From the NCBI GenBank assembly GCA_002704915.1, contig PAIP01000056.1, forward strand, positions 42,905 through 106,904: a stretch of DNA of 64,000 nucleotides, in the 5' to 3' direction. Numbering within the stretch: position 1 is the stretch's first letter; every line of letters begins with the position of its first letter. Both the position numbers and the translations under genes were made by a program. The notes beneath the pieces are model-generated. The model was not told the origin of the DNA. It saw only the letters and a program-made list of their open reading frames with translations, and made no database searches. Positions 44,530 to 52,780 of the stretch are shown here, one piece after another. The DNA is from Parvularcula sp. Lineage in GTDB: Bacteria > Pseudomonadota > Alphaproteobacteria > Caulobacterales > Parvularculaceae.

Positions 44530-45552
44530 ATGGAAATTATGTCCGCTCTAAAAACTTTGGCGGCCTCCGCTATTGCAATTGCAGCCGCAACGCCCGCCGC
44601 CGCACAAATCTCCTACGCCGATGAAGGCGACTGGACGACGGTCAGCGGCGTGGTCACGTCCGTTGAAGACGACAGCTTCATGATGGATTATGGTAATGGC
44701 GTCATTGAAGTCGAGCATGACGAGCTGTTTTCCGACCCGAATTACGAAGCGCGTTTTTCGCCCGGTGAAAACGTCACCGTCTATGGCGAAGTGGACCGGG
44801 ATTTTTGGGAAGGCGAAGTGCTGGATGCGGGCCATATCTATTCGCGCAGCCAATCGACGCTATATAGCGGCGACAACAATCCAACGACGTTCTTCTTCTA
44901 TGACACCTATAACCCGGACGCGGTGGAAGAAACCTGGATCACCATGCAGGGCGAAGTGACGGACATCAGAGGCCGCGAACTGACCCTCACCTCGAATGGC
45001 GCAGAAGTGTCCGTCGACACGCTGGATCTCAGCTACAACCCGCTCGACAATTACGGCTGGCAGCAGATCAAGGAAGGCGACCGCATCACCGTCGCCGGAA
45101 CGCTGGATTCGAGCCTGTTCGACGAAACCGAATTGTCGGCTGAGGCGATTTATGTGCTGGAGAATGGCGAGAATCAGAACAGCAAACAGCAGGCGTCAGC
45201 ATCGCAAAACAAAAGCAACAGCCGTGAGGCCACGCGGCAAAGCCGCGATATGCAAGATGGACAAGACGACAATAATGGCCAGCGGACAGCGTCCGCCCGC
45301 AGCGCCGAAGAGGCGAGCCAATATGTCTCTGACGATAGCGAATTCGCCATGATCGACACGGACAACAATGGATGGATCGCGGAACGCGAATATGTGAACT
45401 TCGTGTCTCAGGCGAACAACATTACCAAACAGGAAGCGCGCAAGCTCTTCGATGCGGCCGCTCGGAATGACGACCGCCTGACCCGCAAGGAGTTCGTCTC
45501 CCCCAGCGGCAAGGTGGAAAGCACCTTCGAACAGATCCTGGCGCAAAACTAA
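44530..45552 (+). CDS. Exported protein with two OB-fold units and a C-terminal EF-hand
   Basis: A 340-residue protein with a signal peptide ending TPAAAQ near residue 26; an ATG at 44539 is an alternative start. Two tandem, similar OB-like units follow, about 33-113 (DWTTVSGVVTSVEDDSFMMD) and 131-213 (TWITMQGEVTDIRGRELTLT). A Gln/Ser/Asn-rich linker (about 213-265) leads to an EF-hand loop DTDNNGWIAERE near residue 277, and a second helix-loop-helix with a poorer loop. OB units of this type occur in periplasmic stress proteins such as YgiW/YdeI; the EF-hand suggests calcium sensing. Its function is unknown. Confidence 0.8.
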   Translation: MEIMSALKTLAASAIAIAAATPAAAQISYADEGDWTTVSGVVTSVEDDSFMMDYGNGVIEVEHDELFSDPNYEARFSPGENVTVYGEVDRDFWEGEVLDAGHIYSRSQSTLYSGDNNPTTFFFYDTYNPDAVEETWITMQGEVTDIRGRELTLTSNGAEVSVDTLDLSYNPLDNYGWQQIKEGDRITVAGTLDSSLFDETELSAEAIYVLENGENQNSKQQASASQNKSNSREATRQSRDMQDGQDDNNGQRTASARSAEEASQYVSDDSEFAMIDTDNNGWIAEREYVNFVSQANNITKQEARKLFDAAARNDDRLTRKEFVSPSGKVESTFEQILAQN

Positions 45553-45586
45553 GCTTGAGAGCGTCAAGCTGCACAGTCAGCCATCT

Positions 45587-45627
45587 TCGCCGGGGATGCG
45601 GAAAGCGCGTCCCCGGCGATTTTTTTT
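45587..45627 (+). terminator. Intrinsic terminator of the OB/EF-hand gene
   Basis: TCGCCGGGGA (45587-45596) pairs perfectly with TCCCCGGCGA (45610-45619), followed by eight T. It lies 35 bases after the stop codon. Confidence 0.9.
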
Positions 45628-45901
45628 GCGTTGTCAGCGAAGAACGAAGGGCTTTCCCGATCAAGTGCAGAGCCTCTGGCCCGGCAAGAGTTCATTAAAC
45701 ATGCTCGCCTATAACTCGCCATGTTGCGACGAGGAAACACGCTCTTCTATGCGCCGGGCCAGCTCCCCTCACATGCCAGTCCGGAGTTGAACCGTTGCAA
45801 CGGGTCTAGCGCGCCGAGTCTCTAGTTTCGCGCTGCCATATTGGAACGCCGCGATGACGCTAAAAGCGTCCGCGGCGTTTCTGCTTGTCACACAAAAAAT
45901 G
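45628..45901. other. Intergenic stretch with a long bulged hairpin
   Basis: No protein-coding gene is supported here. At 45845-45879 AACGCCGCG/CGCGGCGTT and GACGCT/AGCGTC form two stacked stems with an AT bulge. The hairpin is followed by TTTCTGCTT on the plus strand and is 22 bases beyond the end of the small minus-strand gene. It could stabilise or end that message, or end a short plus-strand RNA. Confidence 0.45.
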
Positions 45902-46090
45902 CTAAACGGCGGGCGTCAGCCTGCGACGCGGCGCTGCTGATGGGCGGGCGGCCGTAGAAGAGCCCCGCCGTTCTGCAATAACGTCACGGCGCCCAGCCCT
46001 TAAAAGATTAGCGCCGAACAGGAGCCCGGCAATCAAAATCAGGAGCCCCAATGCGTCGCCCAGGCGCTCAAGCGTGTTTTTGAAAGGCAT
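45902..46090 (-). CDS. Small single-pass membrane protein
   Basis: A 62-residue protein read from the ATG at 46090, which has an excellent ribosome site (GGGAGG seven bases upstream). One hydrophobic segment (LGLLILIAGLLFGANLL, about residues 14-30) is followed by an Arg-rich tail with [18 protein letters not shown] do not recognise a family. It is flanked by intergenic regions, so it is likely its own unit. The basic tail would be cytoplasmic by the positive-inside rule, or the segment may be an uncleaved anchor. Confidence 0.6.
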   Translation of the reverse strand: MPFKNTLERLGDALGLLILIAGLLFGANLLRAGRRDVIAERRGSSTAARPSAAPRRRLTPAV

Positions 46091-46393
46091 CGCGCGCCTC
46101 CCCTTGATTCGTCCCCGCCAGTATGGCGCCTGCATATGACATTCGCGTGAAAAGCCGCGCCAAGCTTTGGTTGCGCACTAAATGCGTTCTTTTTTACCGA
46201 GCCGAATCATCGCCCGGCGCAAAGATATATTTTTCTTCACATTATTCCGTATCAAGACTTGTCGAAAGCAACGCCATATTCAGCGGTTCCGCATCAATTG
46301 CGCTTTTGTCACAAAAACTTTCCTTGATGGAAAAGCAATCCCGGCGTCACAAAGCCGGAGGGGTTGGCGTAACGGCAGGCGGGGCGAAATTTC
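46091..46393. other. Relatively AT-rich leader of the glycosyltransferase gene
   Basis: This gap is lower in GC than its surroundings, especially 46160-46330 (for example agatatatttttcttcac). A short CTTTCC/GGAAAAG repeat lies at about 46318-46337. It should hold promoters for the small membrane protein and the glycosyltransferase. I see no RNA gene. Confidence 0.35.
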
Positions 46394-47635
46394 GTGTCAG
46401 GACATCAGGCGGCCCTCACGCTCTGTGATCTTACACAATCATATGCCGCCCAGGGCGGCGGGGTGAAAACCTATCTTCTGGAAAAACGCCGATTCATTCT
46501 CGATCGCACGAGCGCCAATCATTGTCTGATCGTGCCGGGCGAACGCGACCGGATTATCCGTGACGGGCGCGCAACCACCATCGAGATTGCGTCGCCGCAG
46601 GTGCCTGGCAGCCCAAATTACAGGTTGCTTCTTCGGAGCAAGGCGGTCCTTGAGGCGTTTCGCCAGACCCGGCCCCACGTGATCGAATGTCAGGACGCCT
46701 ACAACCTGCCCTGGACGGCGCTTTATTATCGCCGCCGCCACCCGGCGACAGCGCTTGTGGCCGGGTATCATACCGATTTTCCAAGCGTTTATGTAGAACG
46801 CTATCTGGCGCCCCGCGCCGGCGCGTTTGCCGCTCGGCAAGTCCGGCGTCTCGCCTATCGCTATGCGGCGAATCTTTATGGCCGGTTTGACGCGTTCTAT
46901 ACGCTGACGCAAATGGCCGCCGAACATTTCGGCGCGCTTGGACTGGAACAACCACAGATTTTGACGCTCGGCGCGGACACGAGCCTTTTCAACAAGGCGC
47001 GCCGCAGCGAGGCGTTGCGCGCAAAGCTCGGTGTGGCGCCGACCGCACCGCTGCTGGTTTACGCCGGCCGCGTCGACTACGAGAAAAAAGCCCGCCTCGT
47101 CGTGGAGGCTTTTCGCAAATTGCCGCCTAGCTGGAACGCTGCCCTTCTGATGCTCGGCGACGGCAAGGATCGTATCGCTCTGATGCAGGAATGCGCTGGC
47201 GAGAACGTACATTTTCCAGGTTTTGTAGACGACCGCGAAACGCTTGCCGCTTATTTCGCCTCTTCCGACATTTATGTCTCGGGCATGGAGAATGAAACCT
47301 TCGGCATTTCGGTGATTGAAGCGCAGGCGGCGGGCCTTCCCGTGGTCGGCGTCAAAGCCGGCGCGATGATCGACCGCGTGCCGCCGGCGCTTGGACGCCT
47401 GGGCCCTTGCGGCGACGCCGACGCCATGAGCGCCAATATCGCTGCTGTCTGGATGGACCGTTTGTCCGGCATGGGTAAACGTGCGCGAACTCATGCGCGC
47501 GAGAATTTCTCCTGGCCCAAAACCTTTGAGAAACTACTTTTCGAGATTTACCCGCAAGCGCTCAAAAAACGCGCCGGCGAAGAACTGTCAGGGCTTCTCG
47601 AACAACCGCAAAACCCGCGCGCGCAGGCGAGCTGA
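46394..47635 (+). CDS. GT4-family glycosyltransferase
   Basis: A 413-residue GT-B enzyme, read from GTG at 46394. The N-terminal acceptor half starts with LCDLTQSYAAQGGGVKTYLL (the glycine-rich loop of GT4 enzymes). The donor half has LVYAGRVDYEKKARLVVEAF near 225, the Glu-containing MENETFGISVIEAQAAGLPVV near 300 and a C-terminal helix. It probably transfers a hexose or mannose to a lipid or surface glycan. The next gene on the other strand is a GT2, so the two may serve one glycan, although they are convergent rather than in one operon. Confidence 0.9.
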   Translation: MSGHQAALTLCDLTQSYAAQGGGVKTYLLEKRRFILDRTSANHCLIVPGERDRIIRDGRATTIEIASPQVPGSPNYRLLLRSKAVLEAFRQTRPHVIECQDAYNLPWTALYYRRRHPATALVAGYHTDFPSVYVERYLAPRAGAFAARQVRRLAYRYAANLYGRFDAFYTLTQMAAEHFGALGLEQPQILTLGADTSLFNKARRSEALRAKLGVAPTAPLLVYAGRVDYEKKARLVVEAFRKLPPSWNAALLMLGDGKDRIALMQECAGENVHFPGFVDDRETLAAYFASSDIYVSGMENETFGISVIEAQAAGLPVVGVKAGAMIDRVPPALGRLGPCGDADAMSANIAAVWMDRLSGMGKRARTHARENFSWPKTFEKLLFEIYPQALKKRAGEELSGLLEQPQNPRAQAS

Positions 47636-47642
47636 TAAACCG

Positions 47643-48473
47643 TCACCGCAACGGCGCCGCGCCCTCACCGACATTTTCCCAGGGGCGCTCACGCAGGCGC
47701 ACTTCATCATGAGCGCGGGCGGCCATGCGTGGTCCCAGAAAACGATAGAAATACCAGTCTTTTAAAAAGAACGGCGTCGCATGATAAAGAACGCGTTCAA
47801 ACAACTTCCAGCGCTGTTGCAGAACAGTGCTGCGGCGGTCGCTCGCACGGCACCAGAGATTTGGCGCGTGAATAATGCGCCCCTCCTTCCAGATGCGATG
47901 GATCAGTTCGTGATCCTTGCGCAGATGCGGCCAGACTTTTCGCGAATAACCGCCCGCATGTTTCAGCGCCTCCGTGCGAAAAGTATGCGCATAGCCGCCC
48001 GTATGACACTGGCCGCGCAAGATATGCGGCACAATCCGCATTTTCAGACTTCGCAGTTTGCTGTCCAAGCAATCCGGCGCATCGTAAAGCGGCGTCGCCA
48101 GGATCGCGGCGACATCAAGGCCTTGTGAATCATAAAGCGCCTCAGCGCGCTCAAGATAGTCCGGCGGATAAAGCGTGTCGGCGTCACAGATCGCCGTGAA
48201 CTCCGTAGACGTTTGCGCTATCCCCCGTTCCAACGCCGCCGCCTGCCCCGGCGTCGGCTCGTGCAGAAAAACAGCGTCGACGCCATCGGCGTCGGCAAGC
48301 ATGGCGCGGGCGATATCGGGCGACCCATCGGTGGACGCGTTGTCCACCAAAATAAGATCCAAAGGCCGCACGGTTTGCGCTTTCAGCGAGGCCAGCATCG
48401 CAGGCAGATAATTCCGCTCATTATAATAGGGAACAACAACCGACCAACGCGCGGTTTCTTGCCGGGGCATCAC
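47643..48473 (-). CDS. GT2-family glycosyltransferase
   Basis: A 276-residue GT-A enzyme. The start WSVVVPYYNERNYLPAMLAS and LDLILVDNASTDGSPD are the family A signature; the metal-binding motif is AICDADTLYPP near residue 95. A C-terminal hydrophobic or membrane-surface region (about 230-260, FFLKDWYFYRFLG) may attach it to the inner membrane. It probably adds a sugar to a surface polysaccharide or lipid. The gene ends eight bases from the convergent GT4 gene. Confidence 0.9.
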   Translation of the reverse strand: MMPRQETARWSVVVPYYNERNYLPAMLASLKAQTVRPLDLILVDNASTDGSPDIARAMLADADGVDAVFLHEPTPGQAAALERGIAQTSTEFTAICDADTLYPPDYLERAEALYDSQGLDVAAILATPLYDAPDCLDSKLRSLKMRIVPHILRGQCHTGGYAHTFRTEALKHAGGYSRKVWPHLRKDHELIHRIWKEGRIIHAPNLWCRASDRRSTVLQQRWKLFERVLYHATPFFLKDWYFYRFLGPRMAARAHDEVRLRERPWENVGEGAAPLR

Positions 48474-48529
48474 TCTCTCCGTTCGTTGAGAGATGTCTTT
48501 AGTCGCCCATTGCCGAATTTTGATGACAG

Positions 48530-49474
48530 TCAGTCTTGGTTCTGCGCCGCCTCGATTCGCTCACCGATCCAATCCGCGACGTCGCGCCAGACCGTTTCCG
48601 CCTGCAGATCGCGGAACAGCATGTGCCAGCCTTCAGGATAGCGGCGGAAGGTGACGTCGCCGGAAAGCCGCATGGCCGTTTTTTCCATGGCCTTTAACGG
48701 AATAATCTCGTCTTTTTCACCTATGAGAAAGAGAATGGCGCCGCGCACCTCATCCGCGCCGCCATAGGCCGATCCCATGACCCGCGTGACGCCGAGTATG
48801 GCGTCGAGGCGTGTTTCCTTGATCACGAGAGGATCGCGCCCCATTTCGCGCAAGGCGTCAATATTGTCCGTCGCCTGACGCTCTGCCCGCTCGCCGGTCA
48901 GCGTTTTGCCGGGCGCAAAAGTTGCGGCGATATTGGCCGACAGCCGATAGGGAACTGGCAGCGCCGCCCCGCCCCACACGCCAGGCGCCGCGAGAACGAT
49001 CCCGTCGGCTCCGAGCGGGGCCTGCGCCTCGGCCGCCAGAATAACCCCGGCCCCCATGGAATGGCCGATAACGAAAACGGGAAGACCGGGATGCATGCGC
49101 CGCGCAGCCGCGACGGCGGCGCGCACATCCGCAATCATCGTCTCCTCTCCGACCCAATGCCCGAATTCCGGGGAGCGCCCGAAGCCACGCTGATCGATGG
49201 CGTAGGTGGTGACGCCCTTCTCCGCCCAGAACTGAGCCGGGTCGTCATACATGTGCGAATAATCGTTCATCCCGTGCAGGGCGACGACGATGGCGCGCGG
49301 ATTGTCAGCCCGCCAGCTTTGAAGCCCGAGAACGGCGCCGTCGATGGAATGAAAGCCATCTTCTTCAAAGCGCGGTGCAAACTCCGCCGGCGGCGCGCCG
49401 GGAAAAGAGACGCATGCGGAGAGCGTAATGAGAAAAAACGCAGAGACGACAGTCTTCAGACGCGCCAATCCCAT
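48530..49474 (-). CDS. Alpha/beta-hydrolase, monoacylglycerol-lipase-like
   Basis: A 314-residue hydrolase with a hydrophobic start ending in the lipobox LSAC (MGLARLKTVVSAFFLITLSAC), so it is probably a lipoprotein. The Hydrolase_4/monoacylglycerol lipase fold is shown by VVALHGMNDYSHMY, the nucleophile elbow VIGHSMGAGVI near residue 138, the acid in GEKDEIIPL and the His in EGWHMLFRD. It likely cleaves lipid esters in the envelope. No operon partner is evident; the preceding gene on the same strand is a GNAT gene ending at 49511. Confidence 0.9.
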   Translation of the reverse strand: MGLARLKTVVSAFFLITLSACVSFPGAPPAEFAPRFEEDGFHSIDGAVLGLQSWRADNPRAIVVALHGMNDYSHMYDDPAQFWAEKGVTTYAIDQRGFGRSPEFGHWVGEETMIADVRAAVAAARRMHPGLPVFVIGHSMGAGVILAAEAQAPLGADGIVLAAPGVWGGAALPVPYRLSANIAATFAPGKTLTGERAERQATDNIDALREMGRDPLVIKETRLDAILGVTRVMGSAYGGADEVRGAILFLIGEKDEIIPLKAMEKTAMRLSGDVTFRRYPEGWHMLFRDLQAETVWRDVADWIGERIEAAQNQD

Positions 49475-49510
49475 TACGCTGTCGCCATAGCTGCTGCGAA
49501 ATCTCGAAGG

Positions 49511-50311
49511 CTAGACATGAAACGCCCCGTCTCTTGCAAAAATGCGAAATGGGGCGACTGATCGAAAGCCCATTCTGCGATAAAGATTTTCCGCCATCGG
49601 CGATGAATGAAGCACAAGCAGGTCGTCATTGCTCATCACCGACTCTTGCAAAGCCCGCAGACAGAGCGCCGCCGCCACGCCTTTTCCGCGCGCCTCCGGT
49701 TTGGTGGCGACGCCGTAAAGCCCGATAACGCCGTTGTTTCGATGGGTAAACGCCTTGCCGACGGGGTGACCGTCAAGCAAAGCAAGCCAGCCGCGCATGG
49801 TTCTTCCGCCCGTAGGGCTGCAAATCATCTGATAAAAGGCGTGCAAATGCATGACAGCCTCGCTTGGCACCTGCCAGCGAGACGCCACCATTTCCATAAC
49901 CACATCTTTGTGCTCGGCGCCCACTTCATGGATGACAAGGCCATCCGGCAAAGCATCCGATCCTTTGAGTTCTTCCGGACCGGCGATCATGCCCGTGCAG
50001 TTTTCCGCTTCGCGAAAGCCGCGGCGGTTCAGCCTCTCGTCAAGATCCGTTGGCGACGCCGTCGGGTGAATAACCCAGAGATGGTCAACGCCGCGCTTTT
50101 CATAATGATGCATGAGCGCATCGATTTCGGCGTCGGCTTCGGTCTCCTCAACGCTGAATTTGAAAACGCCATTATAGGGAAGCGACGCGATCGGCGTGTC
50201 GAGCCTGCAGACTTTTTCTGTTCTGGTGAAGGCACAGCCCTCGGGACCGCCGAACTGAGACCAGTTCGACCACAGATTCTCTTCCAGGGCTGCAATCTCC
50301 CGCGCCGACAT
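49511..50311 (-). CDS. GNAT family acetyltransferase (two-part)
   Basis: A 266-residue protein started at 50311, which gives MSAREIAALEENLWSNWS; a longer frame reads back into the MarR gene. The C-terminal half is a GNAT domain with the acetyl-CoA loop GLYGVATKPEARGKGVAAALC near residue 200 and a final LYRRMGFRSVAPF, as in many N-acetyltransferases. The N-terminal half (about 1-110) looks like a second, degenerate GNAT copy. It lies 35 bases after marR on the same strand and is probably controlled by it. The substrate is unknown. Confidence 0.85.
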   Translation of the reverse strand: MSAREIAALEENLWSNWSQFGGPEGCAFTRTEKVCRLDTPIASLPYNGVFKFSVEETEADAEIDALMHHYEKRGVDHLWVIHPTASPTDLDERLNRRGFREAENCTGMIAGPEELKGSDALPDGLVIHEVGAEHKDVVMEMVASRWQVPSEAVMHLHAFYQMICSPTGGRTMRGWLALLDGHPVGKAFTHRNNGVIGLYGVATKPEARGKGVAAALCLRALQESVMSNDDLLVLHSSPMAENLYRRMGFRSVAPFRIFARDGAFHV

Positions 50312-50345
50312 GGCTCTCTCATCTGCGACCAGGCAAAGGCGCGAA

Positions 50346-50843
50346 TTACTCGGCGCCGCCGCTTTTGTCATCCAGATGAGCGCGGGCTTCAAGCTTTTCG
50401 AGCGCCAGACGAAAAGCTGCGGCCTCGTCCGGCTCGAGCGTCGAGAGCAGATCGTCTTCGTAAGCAAGCGCCAGCGCCGAAACGCGGTCGAACACCTTGC
50501 GCCCTTCCGGCGAGAGGGACAGCATGGAAACGCGCCGGTCACTCTCGTCCGGCGCGCGGCTCACAAAGCTTTTCTGTTCAAGGCTCGTCACTGCGCGCGA
50601 GACCGTCATCTTGTCCATGGGCGTACGCCTTACGACGTCGCGGGCGGCGACGCGATCCGCCTCGCCAATCACGGCGAGCACGCGCCATTCGGGAATGGTG
50701 ATGTTCTCGTCGCGATAGGCGCGCGCCAGCCTGCCTGACACCGCATGGCCAAGCGCAACGATGCGGTAAGGCGCAAACTCGTCAAGGACGAGCTTGCGCC
50801 TGGTTCCGGGCTTGGCTTTTCGCGATACGCAGGCGACTGTCAT
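50346..50843 (-). CDS. MarR family transcriptional regulator
   Basis: A 165-residue winged-helix regulator. The domain has LARAYRDENITIPEWRVLAVIGEADRVAARDV, the recognition segment MDKMTVSRAVTSLEQKSFV and the wing DESDRRVSMLSLSPEG. It lies between a GNAT gene and hppD, both on the same strand, so it may regulate either or both. A perfect 20-bp palindrome 39 bases upstream of hppD is a candidate site. The ligand may be an aromatic acid, as for other MarR proteins in aromatic catabolism; this is inferred from position. Confidence 0.92.
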   Translation of the reverse strand: MTVACVSRKAKPGTRRKLVLDEFAPYRIVALGHAVSGRLARAYRDENITIPEWRVLAVIGEADRVAARDVVRRTPMDKMTVSRAVTSLEQKSFVSRAPDESDRRVSMLSLSPEGRKVFDRVSALALAYEDDLLSTLEPDEAAAFRLALEKLEARAHLDDKSGGAE

Positions 50844-50852
50844 AAGCGGACT

Positions 50853-51920
50853 TTACGCAGATTCTTTCAGGACGCCGCGGCGAATCTGATCCTCTTCGAT
50901 GGATTCGAACAGCGCCTTGAAGTTGCCTTCACCGAAGCCTTCATTGCCTTTGCGCTGGATGATCTCATAGAAAATCGGACCGATGGCGTCCTGAGTGAAG
51001 ATCTGCAGGAGAAGTCCCTGCCCTTGCGTCGGGGCGCCGTCGATGAGGATGCGGTTTTTCTTCAGCCGCTCAAGGTCTTCGCCGTGATCGCCGACGCGTT
51101 CATCGACCTTTTCGTAATAGGTGTCCGGCGTGTCCTGAAACGGAATGTCGCGCTTCCTCAGCTCTTCAACCGTTTCGTAGATATCACCGGTCCCCAGCGC
51201 GATATGCTGGATGCCTTCGCCGTTATAGCGCTGAAGGAACTCCTCGATCTGGGATTTGTCATCCCGGCTTTCATTCAGCGGAATACGGATTTTACCGCAC
51301 GGGCTGGTCATCGCTTTCGAGACCAGGCCCGTCATTTTGCCTTCAATGTCGAAATAGCGGATTTCGCGGAAATTGAAGATGTTTTCGTAATATGCCGCCC
51401 ACTTGTCCATATTGCCGCGGTGCAGATTGTGCGTCAGGTGGTCGATATAGGTGAGGCCTGCATCGTTTTTCGACGGGTCGGCGCCTTCGATCGGTTCGAA
51501 GTCGACATCGTAAATCGAACGTGCGCCGTAACGGTCGACGAGATAAACATTGAGACCGCCAATGCCTTCGATCCCCGGGATGTTCAACTCCATGGGACCG
51601 GCTTTCGCCTCAATCGGCTTGGCGCCGCGTTTCACCGCTTCCTCGAAAGCATGCTGGGCGTTCTTCACGCGAAACGCCATGGCGTTGGCGCCGGCGCCAT
51701 GGGCGCCGCAGAAAATCTTCGGCTGGCCGGTCTGTTCGCGGTTCAACAGGAAGTTGATGTCGCCCTGACGGTAATGAATGACGTCTTTCGAACGGTGCTT
51801 GCCCACGGCTGTAAAGCCGAGGCGTTCGAACAGGGCGGCAAGCTCGTCTGGATTGCCGCTCGTATATTCGACGAACTCAAAGCCGTCGGTTCCGATCGGG
51901 TTTTCGAAAAGGTCGGCCAT
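50853..51920 (-). CDS. hppD: 4-hydroxyphenylpyruvate dioxygenase
   Basis: A 355-residue non-heme iron dioxygenase that turns 4-hydroxyphenylpyruvate into homogentisate in tyrosine degradation. The iron ligands are the His in IDHLTHNL near residue 167, the His in GEGIQHIALGTGD near 248 and the Glu in PIFYEIIQRKG near 330. The ATG at 51920 has an aaaggaa ribosome site; an earlier frame adds 16 residues. It is divergent from maiA, the last enzyme but one of the same pathway. hmgA and fahA are not in the window. Confidence 0.97.
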   Translation of the reverse strand: MADLFENPIGTDGFEFVEYTSGNPDELAALFERLGFTAVGKHRSKDVIHYRQGDINFLLNREQTGQPKIFCGAHGAGANAMAFRVKNAQHAFEEAVKRGAKPIEAKAGPMELNIPGIEGIGGLNVYLVDRYGARSIYDVDFEPIEGADPSKNDAGLTYIDHLTHNLHRGNMDKWAAYYENIFNFREIRYFDIEGKMTGLVSKAMTSPCGKIRIPLNESRDDKSQIEEFLQRYNGEGIQHIALGTGDIYETVEELRKRDIPFQDTPDTYYEKVDERVGDHGEDLERLKKNRILIDGAPTQGQGLLLQIFTQDAIGPIFYEIIQRKGNEGFGEGNFKALFESIEEDQIRRGVLKESA

Positions 51921-51958
51921 GGCTATTCCTTTCGGGGCTGGATTATGATCTGGCCTAT

Positions 51959-51978
51959 TTAGTAACATATGTTACTAA
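51959..51978. promoter_or_regulatory. Perfect 20-bp palindrome between hppD and maiA
   Basis: The half-site TTAGTAACAT is followed directly by its reverse complement. It sits 39 bases before hppD and 49 bases before maiA, so a protein bound here could control both divergent genes. The MarR regulator encoded beside hppD is the obvious candidate to bind it. Confidence 0.75.
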
Positions 51979-52026
51979 TTTCAGGCAAGGACAGTTTCCA
52001 AACAGCGGCCAGGGACCGATAATTCC

Positions 52027-52668
52027 ATGAAACTCTTTGGTTATTGGCGTTCCAGCGCGACCTATCGGGTGCGCATCGCGCTGGCGCTCAAAAATCTCGA
52101 CTATGACTATGAGCCGGTGAATCTCCTGAAAGGCGAGCAAAGGAGCGACGCCTATCTGGAGAAAAATCCGCTTGGATTAGTGCCTACACTCCAGACCGAT
52201 GACGGCGCCCTCCTCACACAGTCCGTTGCGATCATCGAATATCTTGAAGAGACCCGGGGCGGGCCATCGCTTCTTCCGGGCAATCCCGTCCCCCGCGCCC
52301 ATGCGCGCGCCATCGCCGCGGCGATCGCCAGCGAAGCCCAGCCCTTCGGCAATTTGCGCATTCAGAAATATCTGAAGGAAGAATGCGGTTTCGATGCACC
52401 TTCTATGGCCGAGTGGATGAACCGCTGGCCCGGCGGCGCCATGGCGGCGGTCGAAAAAATGCTCGCGCGCACGGCCGGCGATTATTGCGTCGGCGATGTT
52501 CCGGGTCTCGCCGACTGCGTGCTTATTCCGCAAGTTTTCGCCGCAAAACGTTTTAATGTGGAAATCGGGGGCTTTAAGAAAATGAACGAGATTTACGAAC
52601 GCTGCCAGGAACACCCCGCCTTTATCAAAGCGCATCCTGACAACCAGCCCGATGCGGTGAAGGCGTAA
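52027..52668 (+). CDS. maiA: Maleylacetoacetate isomerase
   Basis: A 213-residue zeta-class glutathione transferase. It isomerises maleylacetoacetate to fumarylacetoacetate using glutathione. The N-terminal thioredoxin fold has LFGYWRSSATYRVRIALALKNLDYDY (SSA where plant/animal forms have SSC), NPLGLVPTLQTDDGALLTQSVAIIEYL, and the C-terminal helices have GDVPGLADCVLIPQVFAAKRFNV. It is divergent from hppD and shares the operator between them, which fits a tyrosine catabolism unit. Confidence 0.95.
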   Translation: MKLFGYWRSSATYRVRIALALKNLDYDYEPVNLLKGEQRSDAYLEKNPLGLVPTLQTDDGALLTQSVAIIEYLEETRGGPSLLPGNPVPRAHARAIAAAIASEAQPFGNLRIQKYLKEECGFDAPSMAEWMNRWPGGAMAAVEKMLARTAGDYCVGDVPGLADCVLIPQVFAAKRFNVEIGGFKKMNEIYERCQEHPAFIKAHPDNQPDAVKA

Positions 52669-52780
52669 GTCTCACATCGATGGTATCAAGGCAGAGCCTT
52701 TGAATGGCCTCAAAAATTACCGAGGGCCTTAAAACGAACCATGCTAAGCAAAGCGCCCGCAAGCGGGGACGGACGGGGGC

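Noticed and set aside
45760..45810. tRNA-like T-arm on the minus strand
   Set aside because: GGTTCAACTCC is present but the arm pairs in only three of five positions and no cloverleaf can be drawn.
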